DNA of 64,000 bases from Sphingobacterium sp. SGG-5 (GTDB taxonomy: Bacteria; Bacteroidota; Bacteroidia; Sphingobacteriales; Sphingobacteriaceae), in contig NZ_JAAKGO010000004.1 in NCBI RefSeq assembly GCF_011043525.1, forward strand, positions 310,001 to 374,000, read 5' to 3'. A model generated the notes under the pieces. That model was given only the letters and a program-made list of their open reading frames with translations, was not told the origin of the DNA and ran no database searches. Below, piece by piece: positions 7,924-14,792 of the stretch; positions within the stretch are counted from its first letter, which is position 1, and the number at the start of each line of letters is the position of its first letter. Both the position numbers and the translations under genes were made by a program.

Positions 7924-8448
7924 ATGGCAAATTGGAATTTAGACACAGCACACAGTGAAGTTGAATTTAAAGTACGTCACATGATGATCTCGACCGTCAA
8001 GGGTCTGTTTGGAAATTTTCAGGTTAACCTGAGCAGTGCGAGTGAAGATATTGCTCAGTCCACGGTTGAAGTCTCTATTGATGCGGCGTCTATCGACACC
8101 AAAAGCGAACAACGCGATCAGCATTTGAAAAGTGGCGATTTCTTCGATGTAGAAACCTATCCGAACATTAATTTCCGTTCTACTTCTATTGAGAAGACTT
8201 CTGACGACGAATATCGTGTCACCGGAGATCTTACCATTAAAGATGTGACGAAACCTGTGACTTTTGATGCTGAGTTGGGTGGAGTTGCGAAGGATCCTTG
8301 GGGAAATGCGAAAGTTGGCTACACTGTCACAGGAAAGATCAACCGTGAAGACTTCGGGTTGACTTGGAACGCAGCATTGGAAACAGGAGGTGTAATGGTA
8401 TCCAATGAAGTTAAATTTTCGGCTGATGTACAATTTGTAAAAAGCTAA
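7924..8448 (+). CDS. YceI-family lipid-binding lipocalin-like protein
   Basis: The 174-residue protein matches the YceI family along its whole length: WNLDTAHSEVEFKVRHMMIS at the start, the conserved FFDVETYPNINF motif near 76-87, DLTIKDVTKPVTF near 106-118 and the terminal DFGLTWNAALETGG..VSNEVKF. YceI proteins form a beta-barrel that binds isoprenoid or fatty-acyl ligands. Many are periplasmic, but this one has no signal peptide, so it should stay in the cytoplasm. It stands alone with its own promoter and is followed by tRNA-Ser. The A-rich leader and promoter suggest high expression. Confidence 0.93.
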   Translation: MANWNLDTAHSEVEFKVRHMMISTVKGLFGNFQVNLSSASEDIAQSTVEVSIDAASIDTKSEQRDQHLKSGDFFDVETYPNINFRSTSIEKTSDDEYRVTGDLTIKDVTKPVTFDAELGGVAKDPWGNAKVGYTVTGKINREDFGLTWNAALETGGVMVSNEVKFSADVQFVKS

Positions 8449-8505
8449 AGATTAGCAAAATGTACATTGTAGGGTGATTAAGAGCCTATTATTTTTGAAA
8501 TAAAT

Positions 8506-8536
8506 TTTGTAAATCAGGCGATAATCTCTACTTTTG
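8506..8536 (+). promoter_or_regulatory. Promoter of tRNA-Ser
   Basis: TTTG (8506-8509), 19 bases, then TACTTTTG (8529-8536), an exact Bacteroidota consensus ending 4 bases before the mature tRNA 5' end. Confidence 0.8.
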
Positions 8537-8540
8537 TCGC

Positions 8541-8628
8541 GGAGAGTTGGCAGAGTGGTCGAATGCGGCGGTCTTGAAAACCGTTAACTGTCACAGGTTC
8601 GGGGGTTCGAATCCCTCACTCTCCGCCA
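8541..8628 (+). tRNA. tRNA-Ser (anticodon UGA), CCA encoded
   Basis: Acceptor GGAGAGT pairs with ACTCTCC (8618-8624), the discriminator is G at 8625, and CCA is encoded at 8626-8628. The anticodon loop CTTGAAA gives UGA, reading UCA. A long variable arm (about 8583-8599) and the T arm with GTTCGAATC identify a serine tRNA. Its 3' end is partly duplicated 198 bases downstream. Confidence 0.97.
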
Positions 8629-8631
8629 AAA

Positions 8632-8747
8632 CAAAGTAAAGCCCGACGTCAGTCGGGTTTTGTCGTTTACAGACCAAGCCAAGCTTGCTTGAGCGAAGGT
8701 CCGTAAACGACAAAACAAGCTCATGAAGTGAGCGCGGCTTTACTTTG
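8632..8747. repeat. Folded palindromic element: three hairpins inside a 12-bp outer stem
   Basis: The outer arms CAAAGTAAAGCC (8632-8643) and GGCTTTACTTTG (8736-8747) are perfect reverse complements. They enclose three hairpins. The first is CCCGAC/GTCGGG. The second is a perfect 14-bp stem, 8657-8670 with 8703-8716, whose loop itself pairs GACC with GGTC. The third is GCTCA (8719-8723)/TGAGC (8729-8733). This looks like a non-coding palindromic unit, for example a REP-like or small non-autonomous element, rather than a gene. It starts 4 bases after the tRNA-Ser CCA. Whether other copies exist in the genome cannot be seen here. Confidence 0.7.
8642..8661 (+). terminator. Intrinsic terminator of tRNA-Ser
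   Basis: CCCGAC (8642-8647) and GTCGGG (8652-8657) form a 6-bp stem with loop GTCA, followed by TTTT. It is also the first hairpin of the larger palindromic element at 8632-8747. Confidence 0.7.
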
Positions 8748-8807
8748 CTTTGAAGCCCCCCTTAAGGGGAAGGCTCAGGGCTCAGCCGGGGGATGCGGGT
8801 CTGAGTC

Positions 8808-8825
8808 AATCCCTCGCTCTCCGCT
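8808..8825 (+). repeat. Partial duplicate of the tRNA-Ser 3' end (possible attachment-site remnant)
   Basis: AATCCCTCGCTCTCCGCT at 8808-8825 matches AATCCCTCACTCTCCGCC of tRNA-Ser (8610-8627) at 16 of 18 positions. A tRNA 3' end followed by a shorter displaced copy is what site-specific integration or a lost tandem tRNA leaves behind. No integrase is present between the copies. Confidence 0.55.
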
Positions 8826-8833
8826 CTAATACA

Positions 8834-8860
8834 GGCTTTATCATACGATAAGGCCTTTTT
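8834..8860 (+). terminator. Rho-independent terminator-like hairpin
   Basis: A 9-bp stem (8834-8842 with 8847-8855, one G-U pair, loop ATAC) is followed by TTTTT. It directly follows the tRNA-end copy and could be the original terminator of a tRNA-Ser transcript displaced by insertion. The next 130 bases, to 8990, show nothing recognisable. Confidence 0.6.
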
Positions 8861-8990
8861 GTGCATTTAAGCTATGTTTTACCCACATATAAGCAATCTA
8901 TGACACATCTAAAAGCCTATTTTATTCACTTTGTAACCCTCCCCATTTTCGGACTGGCGTCGGGACGATTATCCAAATGTAAAAATAGTT

Positions 8991-9033
8991 GTTGTTATTA
9001 GGTCAATCTTTTTAAAGTTGACCTAATAACAAC
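8991..9033. repeat. Perfect 16-bp inverted repeat upstream of the toxin-antitoxin genes
   Basis: Arms 8991-9006 (GTTGTTATTAGGTCAA) and 9018-9033 are exact reverse complements around an 11-base loop. It ends 54 bases before the -33 region of the toxin promoter, so it may be a terminator-like or regulatory hairpin, or an end of a mobile unit. A short GC-rich palindrome TGCCG-C-CGGCA follows at 9035-9045. Confidence 0.7.
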
Positions 9034-9087
9034 ATGCCGCCGGCAGGGCACGGTATCTTCACTCCATATAGAAATAAAATGAAAAAG

Positions 9088-9118
9088 TTTCGTTATAATG
9101 AAACTTTTACTACCTTTG
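9088..9118 (+). promoter_or_regulatory. Promoter of the HigBA-like pair
   Basis: TTTC (9088-9091), 19 bases, then TACCTTTG (9111-9118), close to the Bacteroidota consensus. Because transcription should start after about 9124, the in-frame ATG at 9098 cannot be the toxin start; this decides for the ATG at 9137. Confidence 0.65.
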
Positions 9119-9136
9119 TTTGAGAATGTGAAGTCA

Positions 9137-9472
9137 ATGAATAAACGATTTGAGATTGTATTTTTAGATGAGGCTTTCGAGTTTTTAAAAGGACTGGAAC
9201 GCAAACACTATGAGAAAATACTTTACAATATCCGTAAGGCTCAAACAGAATACGATTCCGAATTATTCAAAAAGCTTAATAACGACATATGGGAGTTTAG
9301 AACTTTATATCAGGGTATTCAATATAGACTTTTGGTGTTTTGGGACAAAACTTGCTCATCTGATACATTGGTCGTTTCGACGCACGGTTTTATCAAGAAA
9401 CGGAGTAAAGTTCCAGATGAGCAAATCCAAAAGGCGATACAATTGAAGATGAAGTACTTTAATGAAAAATAA
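9137..9472 (+). CDS. higB: RelE/HigB-like toxin (phage-derived Gp49-like family)
   Basis: The 111-residue product has the Gp49-like/HigB pattern: a helical first half (FLDEAFEFLKGLERKHYEKILYNI) then the strand-rich core IWEFRTLYQGIQYRLLVFWD and the terminal helix with HGFIKKRSKVPDEQIQKAI. Such toxins are ribosome-dependent mRNA interferases, and the conserved Arg and Lys of that C-terminal region are present. The family places the toxin gene first with an Xre-type antitoxin after it, as seen here. The start at 9137 is chosen over 9098 because the latter lies upstream of the -7 element. Confidence 0.88.
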   Translation: MNKRFEIVFLDEAFEFLKGLERKHYEKILYNIRKAQTEYDSELFKKLNNDIWEFRTLYQGIQYRLLVFWDKTCSSDTLVVSTHGFIKKRSKVPDEQIQKAIQLKMKYFNEK

Positions 9473-9525
9473 ACATAGCAGAACTCCCGTGTAGGAGGAT
9501 AAAGTTGGCAAAATATAACAAACAG

Positions 9526-9840
9526 ATGAAAACACACACATTAAATGAAGTGCAAGACGAACTTATCGGAAAGATAGGGACTGCGGAAAGAGATTTATTT
9601 GAGTATGAACTTCAAATGGACTTTATTGGTAAAGCGATTAAACAAACCCGACAAGAACGCAATTTGACTCAGGAAGAGTTGGGAAAGCTAATTGGGGTTC
9701 AGAAAGCTCAGATTTCCAGACTGGAAAATAACGCAAGCAACGTAACGATGGACACTTTATTGAGAGTTTTTACCGCACTAAAAGCGAAAGTAAAACTTCA
9801 GGTTGAGTTACCCGATTTAAGTATTAATGTAGGGCGGTAA
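9526..9840 (+). CDS. higA: HigA-like Xre-family antitoxin
   Basis: The product has an N-terminal segment (MKTHTLNEVQDELIGKIGT) typical of antitoxins that partner Gp49-like toxins. A Cro/C1 helix-turn-helix follows at about 45-95 (LTQEELGKLIGVQKAQISRLEN). It should neutralise the upstream toxin and repress the operon. Starts are ambiguous. The ATG at 9526 fits the family and gives 104 residues. A TTG at 9505 has a perfect AGGAGG at 9493-9498, 6 bases ahead, and would add MAKYNKQ. A strong Shine-Dalgarno is unusual for this genome. The gap after the toxin is 53 bases. Confidence 0.88.
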   Translation: MKTHTLNEVQDELIGKIGTAERDLFEYELQMDFIGKAIKQTRQERNLTQEELGKLIGVQKAQISRLENNASNVTMDTLLRVFTALKAKVKLQVELPDLSINVGR

Positions 9841-9867
9841 TACCAATAAGATCTACGCTGCAATCCC

Positions 9868-10671
9868 TCAGTCCATAGTCCTGTTATAATAATCGACCGC
9901 AGCTTCGAGCTTTTTCAAATTGGAGAAATAAACTGCAGAACCACCAATAGCCAGACCGACACCAGCTCCCATTAAAATATAGCTTGCGGTATAGTTGGGC
10001 ATCTGGGGTTTACGCGAAAATCCGTGCTGCATATCAAAGTCACTGTTATCGCGGTTAGATGTAACCAAAAACGATATCACTGCCGCACCGAGGGCTGCTC
10101 CGGCGGAAATATACATCGCTTTACTGATCTGTGCATTCTTGTGATATCCCTTCAATAAATTAACGCTCTCCACATCATCTGCCATGGCTTGGCTCAGGTT
10201 TGTGTAATTTACCTTCTTAAGGTCGTCGTATCCTTTGTTGAAATACATACGCATGCTGACCGCGTCACCTTTATTTCTGGAACGTCTATATCTTCTACCA
10301 TAATTCCAGTATTCGTCCGGGCGTTCCTGAAAGATATTAATCTTTCCTTCTATGATACGTTCAGAAAATTGTTCATTAGCTAAGCCGGGGACACGATGCA
10401 TGGTAGCAAAAAAACCTTCGTCCGTATTGAAAAACTTGACATTCTGGAGTGGGATCCGCTTTGAATCTGCCCGCAACTGAAGATTATTTAACATATTTGT
10501 CCGCAATCGGACTTTTTCGGCATAGAGAATGGAGTCCGAATGGAAATAAACATAATTTCTTGATTCGTCCGCGAGTTTGGTAACCTGTGCATACAAACCT
10601 TGCCATCCGAAACCCAGGCAAACTAAAAAAAAGAGGAACAGCTTTTTTCGATAATTTTCTATTAAACACAT
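9868..10671 (-). CDS. Exported or membrane protein of unknown function
   Basis: From the ATG at 10671 the product is 267 residues with a signal peptide (KKLFLFFLVCLGFGWQGLYAQ, about 9-29). A long polar middle domain has a Tyr/Arg-rich stretch (EYWNYGRRYRRSRN, about 120-135). Two glycine-rich hydrophobic segments lie near the C-terminus (about 185-205 and 230-252). The topology suggests an inner-membrane protein with a periplasmic domain. The longer start at 10731 would bury the signal peptide and is rejected. No family was recognised. It is divergent from the lipoprotein gene at 10793 (121-base spacer), and its stop codon lies in AATCCCTCA (9862-9870), a 9-base match to the tRNA-Ser end. Confidence 0.65.
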   Translation of the reverse strand: MCLIENYRKKLFLFFLVCLGFGWQGLYAQVTKLADESRNYVYFHSDSILYAEKVRLRTNMLNNLQLRADSKRIPLQNVKFFNTDEGFFATMHRVPGLANEQFSERIIEGKINIFQERPDEYWNYGRRYRRSRNKGDAVSMRMYFNKGYDDLKKVNYTNLSQAMADDVESVNLLKGYHKNAQISKAMYISAGAALGAAVISFLVTSNRDNSDFDMQHGFSRKPQMPNYTASYILMGAGVGLAIGGSAVYFSNLKKLEAAVDYYNRTMD

Positions 10672-10792
10672 ACACTGATAGTAAAGATAAGCCAAAATTA
10701 TACATTTATATTCGCAAATAGCCCATAACATCGCTCAAACAATTTCGAAAGCCTTGTGTTATATTCTTCGAAAGATCAAAGACGAAGTGAAA

Positions 10793-11236
10793 ATGAAACA
10801 GATGAAAAACAAAGTTCTTACCGGATGCAGTGCTTTTATCTTGCTTATAGGAGGATGCCAATCTGGATCGAAGAGCAACACGGCTCAAGATAGCGTGTCT
10901 ATAGAACGTGTAGAGCAACCCGCTGTCGCCGAGAATCAGCCACTACAGTTTCAACTTGTAAAAATTGCTGGAAAAAAAGACACACTCACATTTGATATAA
11001 AAAGCCGGTCATTTGTAAATGTCACCTTGTCTACGCCCGACGAAACAGGAAATATCCGTATCAACCAGATCATTATGCCCGATGGTGCGATGGACGGCCC
11101 TTTTGGCAAAACTTACCATGATAGCCTGTATATTTCCGGAACTTATCAGCTTATTATCGCTGAAAGCCTCATGCAGGAAAATCCATATACCGGCGAATAC
11201 CAAGTAAAGATCGAGGTGAAAGAAGACCAAAGATGA
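10793..11236 (+). CDS. Lipoprotein with a beta-rich domain, unknown function
   Basis: The ATG at 10793 gives 147 residues. The N-terminus KNKVLTGCSAFILLIGGCQSG is a lipoprotein signal with lipobox LIGGC, so the mature protein should be lipid-anchored at the cell envelope, followed by a low-complexity Ser/Thr/Gln linker. The C-terminal half (about 60-147) alternates strands, for example FDIKSRSFVNVTLSTPDE and GTYQLIIAES, resembling a PPC-type beta-sandwich, but that is only an impression. The TTG start at 10754 is rejected because it would precede the signal. It is convergent with the sugar dehydrogenase gene, 11 bases apart. Confidence 0.65.
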   Translation: MKQMKNKVLTGCSAFILLIGGCQSGSKSNTAQDSVSIERVEQPAVAENQPLQFQLVKIAGKKDTLTFDIKSRSFVNVTLSTPDETGNIRINQIIMPDGAMDGPFGKTYHDSLYISGTYQLIIAESLMQENPYTGEYQVKIEVKEDQR

Positions 11237-11247
11237 TATTTTGAGGT

Positions 11248-12486
11248 TTATTTTTTTCCAATCCGATACAATCGTCCACTATCCGTAATGCTATAAAGTG
11301 CTCCATCCTGACCATCAATGACGTCACGAAAGCGCTGTCCTTCTTTGGCGAGTAACCTTTCCTCGCCGACAACTTTATTGTCTTCTATCACCAATCGTGC
11401 GATATGCGTACTACTTAACCCAGCAATGAATAAATTATTCTTCCATTCCGGGATAGCTGTGCCCGAGTAAAACGTTATGCCGCTGGGTGACAATACCGGA
11501 TCCCAATAGTAGATAGGTTGTTCCAGACCGTCTTTCTGTTGTATCGGCGGATTGCCTATCGCTTTCCCACTGTATTCCAAACCGTAGGTTATCGTCGGCC
11601 AACCATAATTTTTTCCCGCGACTATCCGATTCACTTCATCGCCGCCACGGGGTCCGAATTCTGTTTCCCATAAATCGCCCGTCTCTGGATGAAAGGCTAA
11701 TCCTTGCACATTCCGGTGACCGTAAGAATAGATTTCAGGTAAAGCATCTGATGTATTTGCAAAAGGATTTCCGCCCACGGGTTCACCATCGGTCGTTATA
11801 CGTACGATCTTTCCCAAGCCACTTTTTAGATCCTGTGCCAAGGGACGGGTCGCCAAATCCGACCGTTCGCCCGTACTGACAAAAAGGTGGCCGTTCTTGT
11901 CGAATAGAATACGTCCGCCGTAATGCAACTTACCATCGTAGGCTGGTATAGCTTGATAGATTACCTGTGCGTTTTCAATTGTTTTTTCGTCAGCAGCGAG
12001 TTTTCCTTTTCCAACAGCAGTAAGGTTACCTTCATTAACAGGCTGGGCAAAGACCCAATATACCATTCTGTTTTCGTCAAATTTCGGATCCAGAGTTAAC
12101 CCCAAAAGTCCCCCTTGACCTCGGCTATCGACTTCAGGTAGTCCCGTAATTGGATCGGACACTGTTCCTTCTTTGGAGACAACCCGCATTGTTCCTTCTT
12201 TTTCCGTAATCAGAAATCGCCCATCCGGCAATAGGGCTATTCCCCATGGAGACTTTAGACCCTCGGCAATGACTTTAGCGGTATATGCTGTTTGGGTTTT
12301 GACACCGTTTATACGTGTTTGCCCTTCAAAAGCAGGCTGGTAATCCGTGTTCGGTTTATCTTTCTCTACAGGCGCATATGTACTGTCACCTGCTGTATGC
12401 GTTTCTCCTCGATCCTGTGTATTTGGGTTACACGCGATAGCTTGAAACGAAAAGGAAACAAACAGGAAAAGAAATGTCTTGTGCAT
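11248..12486 (-). CDS. PQQ-dependent aldose sugar dehydrogenase-type beta-propeller
   Basis: The 412-residue protein belongs to the soluble glucose/aldose sugar dehydrogenase family (GSDH, YliI/Asd-like). It has LKSPWGIALLPDGRFLITEK, GQGGLLGLTLDPKF, HYGGRILFDKNGHLFVSTGER and YSYGHRNVQGLAFHP in order along the propeller. Such enzymes oxidise aldoses with PQQ in the periplasm. The N-terminus has a hydrophobic export signal ending in AIAC, a marginal lipobox, so it may be a lipoprotein or a plain exported protein. No PQQ biosynthesis genes are nearby, so cofactor supply is unknown. Confidence 0.9.
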   Translation of the reverse strand: MHKTFLFLFVSFSFQAIACNPNTQDRGETHTAGDSTYAPVEKDKPNTDYQPAFEGQTRINGVKTQTAYTAKVIAEGLKSPWGIALLPDGRFLITEKEGTMRVVSKEGTVSDPITGLPEVDSRGQGGLLGLTLDPKFDENRMVYWVFAQPVNEGNLTAVGKGKLAADEKTIENAQVIYQAIPAYDGKLHYGGRILFDKNGHLFVSTGERSDLATRPLAQDLKSGLGKIVRITTDGEPVGGNPFANTSDALPEIYSYGHRNVQGLAFHPETGDLWETEFGPRGGDEVNRIVAGKNYGWPTITYGLEYSGKAIGNPPIQQKDGLEQPIYYWDPVLSPSGITFYSGTAIPEWKNNLFIAGLSSTHIARLVIEDNKVVGEERLLAKEGQRFRDVIDGQDGALYSITDSGRLYRIGKK

Positions 12487-12568
12487 GGCGATCGAATTAA
12501 AATTGAGTTAAACTTACTTATATTTTCCTGGATATACAATCATAAATAGTGCCAAGGTAATTCTCACC

Positions 12569-13558
12569 CTACAACAGCGCATTGGCGATGATATCGAAGG
12601 CCTGTAGCCGTTTAGCATTATCGAAAATATAATTTGTCGTGATGATTTCGTCTGCGTGATATTGTGCAGCAAATGCCATAACCTCTTCACGAATTTCTTT
12701 TTCGGTCCCGATGAATGTACATTTTACCATATTTTGAACCGCTTGCTCGATCTCCGGAATTCCATGATAAATCGGCTTTTCAGTTGGCGGAGAAAGTGGC
12801 TTCCGCAGATTGGTCAGGATACCTGCAAACATGTTGAATAAGCTTGTGGATAGAAACCCGGCTTCATCCACACTTTCTCCCGCGACGATGTTGACGCAGA
12901 TCATGGTATAAGGCTCTTGCAATACACTCGAGGGTTTAAAATGGCTTTGGTAGATCTCCACTGCCTGTGCTAGCATAGCTGGTGCAAAATGTGCTGCAAA
13001 AGCGTAGGGTAGACCAAGTTCTGCCGCCAGGTAGGCGCTATCTGTACTGGATCCCAAAATATATAAAGGGATATCGAGACCTTCGCCGGGGAAAGCTCGT
13101 ACCTTGGCACTTACATTGTCTGTATCTAAATATTGCTGCAGTTCCAGGATATCTTCTTTAAAATAAAAAGAAGTGTTCAGGTTGTTGCGGCGCAAAGCCA
13201 TGGCTGTGAGTTGATCGGTACCCGGCGCGCGGCCTAAGCCTAAGTCAATTCTCCCGGGGTAGATACTTTCCAGCGTACCAAATTGTTCCGCAACTACCAA
13301 TGGCGTATGGTTAGGAAGCATGATGCCCCCAGAGCCTACCCGGATATGATTCGTCTTTCCGGCAATGTGGCCGATAAGGACAGCCGTTGCTGAACTCGCA
13401 ATATGGGGCATGTTGTGGTGTTCGGCTAGCCATATGCGATGATAGCCTCGTTTTTCGATATATTGAGCGCCTTCCACCGCACGTGCGATGGCGGCTGTTG
13501 CATCACTGTTTTTGCAAATTGTTGCCAATTCTAAAAGGGATAATTTAATAGCAGTCAT
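12569..13558 (-). CDS. LLM-class flavin-dependent oxidoreductase (luciferase-like)
   Basis: From the ATG at 13558 the product is 329 residues. It matches the bacterial luciferase-like monooxygenase family: [14 protein letters not shown] near 40-55, [26 protein letters not shown] near 80-105, [13 protein letters not shown] near 110 and the [21 protein letters not shown] segment. The enzymes use reduced flavin; the substrate cannot be told. An upstream start at 13573 would add MYFYV and has no advantage. The gene is 35 bases past the stop-to-start gap from the THUMP-like gene on the same strand direction, so it may be the terminal gene of that set. Confidence 0.9.
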   Translation of the reverse strand: MTAIKLSLLELATICKNSDATAAIARAVEGAQYIEKRGYHRIWLAEHHNMPHIASSATAVLIGHIAGKTNHIRVGSGGIMLPNHTPLVVAEQFGTLESIYPGRIDLGLGRAPGTDQLTAMALRRNNLNTSFYFKEDILELQQYLDTDNVSAKVRAFPGEGLDIPLYILGSSTDSAYLAAELGLPYAFAAHFAPAMLAQAVEIYQSHFKPSSVLQEPYTMICVNIVAGESVDEAGFLSTSLFNMFAGILTNLRKPLSPPTEKPIYHGIPEIEQAVQNMVKCTFIGTEKEIREEVMAFAAQYHADEIITTNYIFDNAKRLQAFDIIANALL

Positions 13559-13607
13559 GACGTAAAAATACAACTATTAAAAAAAGAGTGATGTAAGAAG
13601 AATGTCT

Positions 13608-14792
13608 TTATGCAACTTTTAGCGCTCGTATGACAATGTGGTTGCCTGCAGCATCTGTCGTAAAAAACAAAAAATCAGGACCACCATCTTTAATTTTATA
13701 TCTTTTACGGATCTCATCGACCTTTACGGGGAAGTTTTTGGTGGCGACATTGGCTTGTGTAAGCGTGTTGTTTTTTTTGAATGCCGGTATACTATATACC
13801 TGCTGAATGTTAAAAATCCGGCCGGGAAACTCCTGATTTAACGTATCTGAGGTATAGAGATGAGTATGCGTATGCAGTTTGAAAAAATTAAAGCGCTTAG
13901 CGATGGTTTTAAAAGCTCCTGACTTTGTTACGGCCACGTCGGGATCGTAAAGATACCGAAGTGGTTCGGAGATAGGCACCAGTGTGCTTTTTTCTTCTTC
14001 TGAGGTGAATGTGTGGAGTTGTAGCTGATCCGCAAATAGACGGACGGCCGATATTTTTGTGACCCCGTCGAAGAATCTGTCCTGAACAAATAGGAGCTCT
14101 TTACAATCTCCATCTACGCTGACTACAAATACATATTTGACGTGATGGAGCTTGCTCAACGCCGTGGAAATATCCATAAGCGGGGATAGCTTGCAGAGTA
14201 TAAAACGTGACTTTTTAAAGAAAAGCTCCTGCAATTCGACAATATTGGGTTCGCAATCTTCTATAAGGAAGACCTTTGTGTGGTTGACGCGTCGCGAAGG
14301 GTCAATATAGATGTAATCTAAGGCATCATCTTCTTGAGCGCCGACGTAGGCCACACCATCTGTGGCCAAGCAAATCAGATTATGTACACCGAGTTGTACC
14401 GCATTGTGCTTGACAATTTCCGATAACCGTTCATTTAATTCGCAGTGGATAACGAGTTCAGCCTCCTGCGCGATATAGCAGCTGTCGACCCCAAAACCTC
14501 CAGTGACATCAACGACTTTACTGCCCGGTCGGATGAGCGTTTGTTTAATCAGTGCCGTATGCTCGGATGAGCATTGTTCGAGATTGATCTTATCGGGATA
14601 ATAAATGTGGGAAGAAAAGGCCCAGGTCGGCAGTTTCCGGACACTACGTTGCCAACCGTCGATTTGCGATGCCAGCTCCGAAGAGGTAACGGAAGAGAAC
14701 GGGGATTTTCGTAAAGCAAGAACCGCAGGGGAAAGCTCCCTATTTGCTTTAAGAAATTCTTGTACGTCCTTATCGAGAATATATTTATTCAT
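13608..14792 (-). CDS. Class I SAM-dependent methyltransferase with THUMP-like C-terminal domain
   Basis: The 394-residue protein has a Rossmann methyltransferase core starting with VVDVTGGFGVDSCYIAQEA (about 93-111) and IYIDPSRR near 160, the place of the catalytic/SAM motif IV. A C-terminal THUMP-like domain includes the PVKVDEIRKRYKIKDGG segment. The family is found widely in Bacteroidota and is annotated as RNA-methyltransferase-like; the target is unknown. It overlaps the last 8 bases of the upstream aspartate kinase gene, so the two are translationally linked. Confidence 0.85.
   Translation of the reverse strand: MNKYILDKDVQEFLKANRELSPAVLALRKSPFSSVTSSELASQIDGWQRSVRKLPTWAFSSHIYYPDKINLEQCSSEHTALIKQTLIRPGSKVVDVTGGFGVDSCYIAQEAELVIHCELNERLSEIVKHNAVQLGVHNLICLATDGVAYVGAQEDDALDYIYIDPSRRVNHTKVFLIEDCEPNIVELQELFFKKSRFILCKLSPLMDISTALSKLHHVKYVFVVSVDGDCKELLFVQDRFFDGVTKISAVRLFADQLQLHTFTSEEEKSTLVPISEPLRYLYDPDVAVTKSGAFKTIAKRFNFFKLHTHTHLYTSDTLNQEFPGRIFNIQQVYSIPAFKKNNTLTQANVATKNFPVKVDEIRKRYKIKDGGPDFLFFTTDAAGNHIVIRALKVA

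Noticed and set aside
7939..8433. 164-codon frame on the reverse strand opposite the YceI gene
   Set aside because: The forward frame is an obvious YceI protein over its whole length, with its own promoter; the reverse frame has no family and arises from codon bias.
8632..8747. A CRISPR array or insertion sequence at the palindromes
   Set aside because: There are no regularly spaced direct repeats and no cas or transposase gene; the structure is inverted repeats only.
9098..9136. Longer toxin start at the ATG at 9098
   Set aside because: It is upstream of the consensus -7 box TACCTTTG at 9111-9118, so it would not be in the mRNA.
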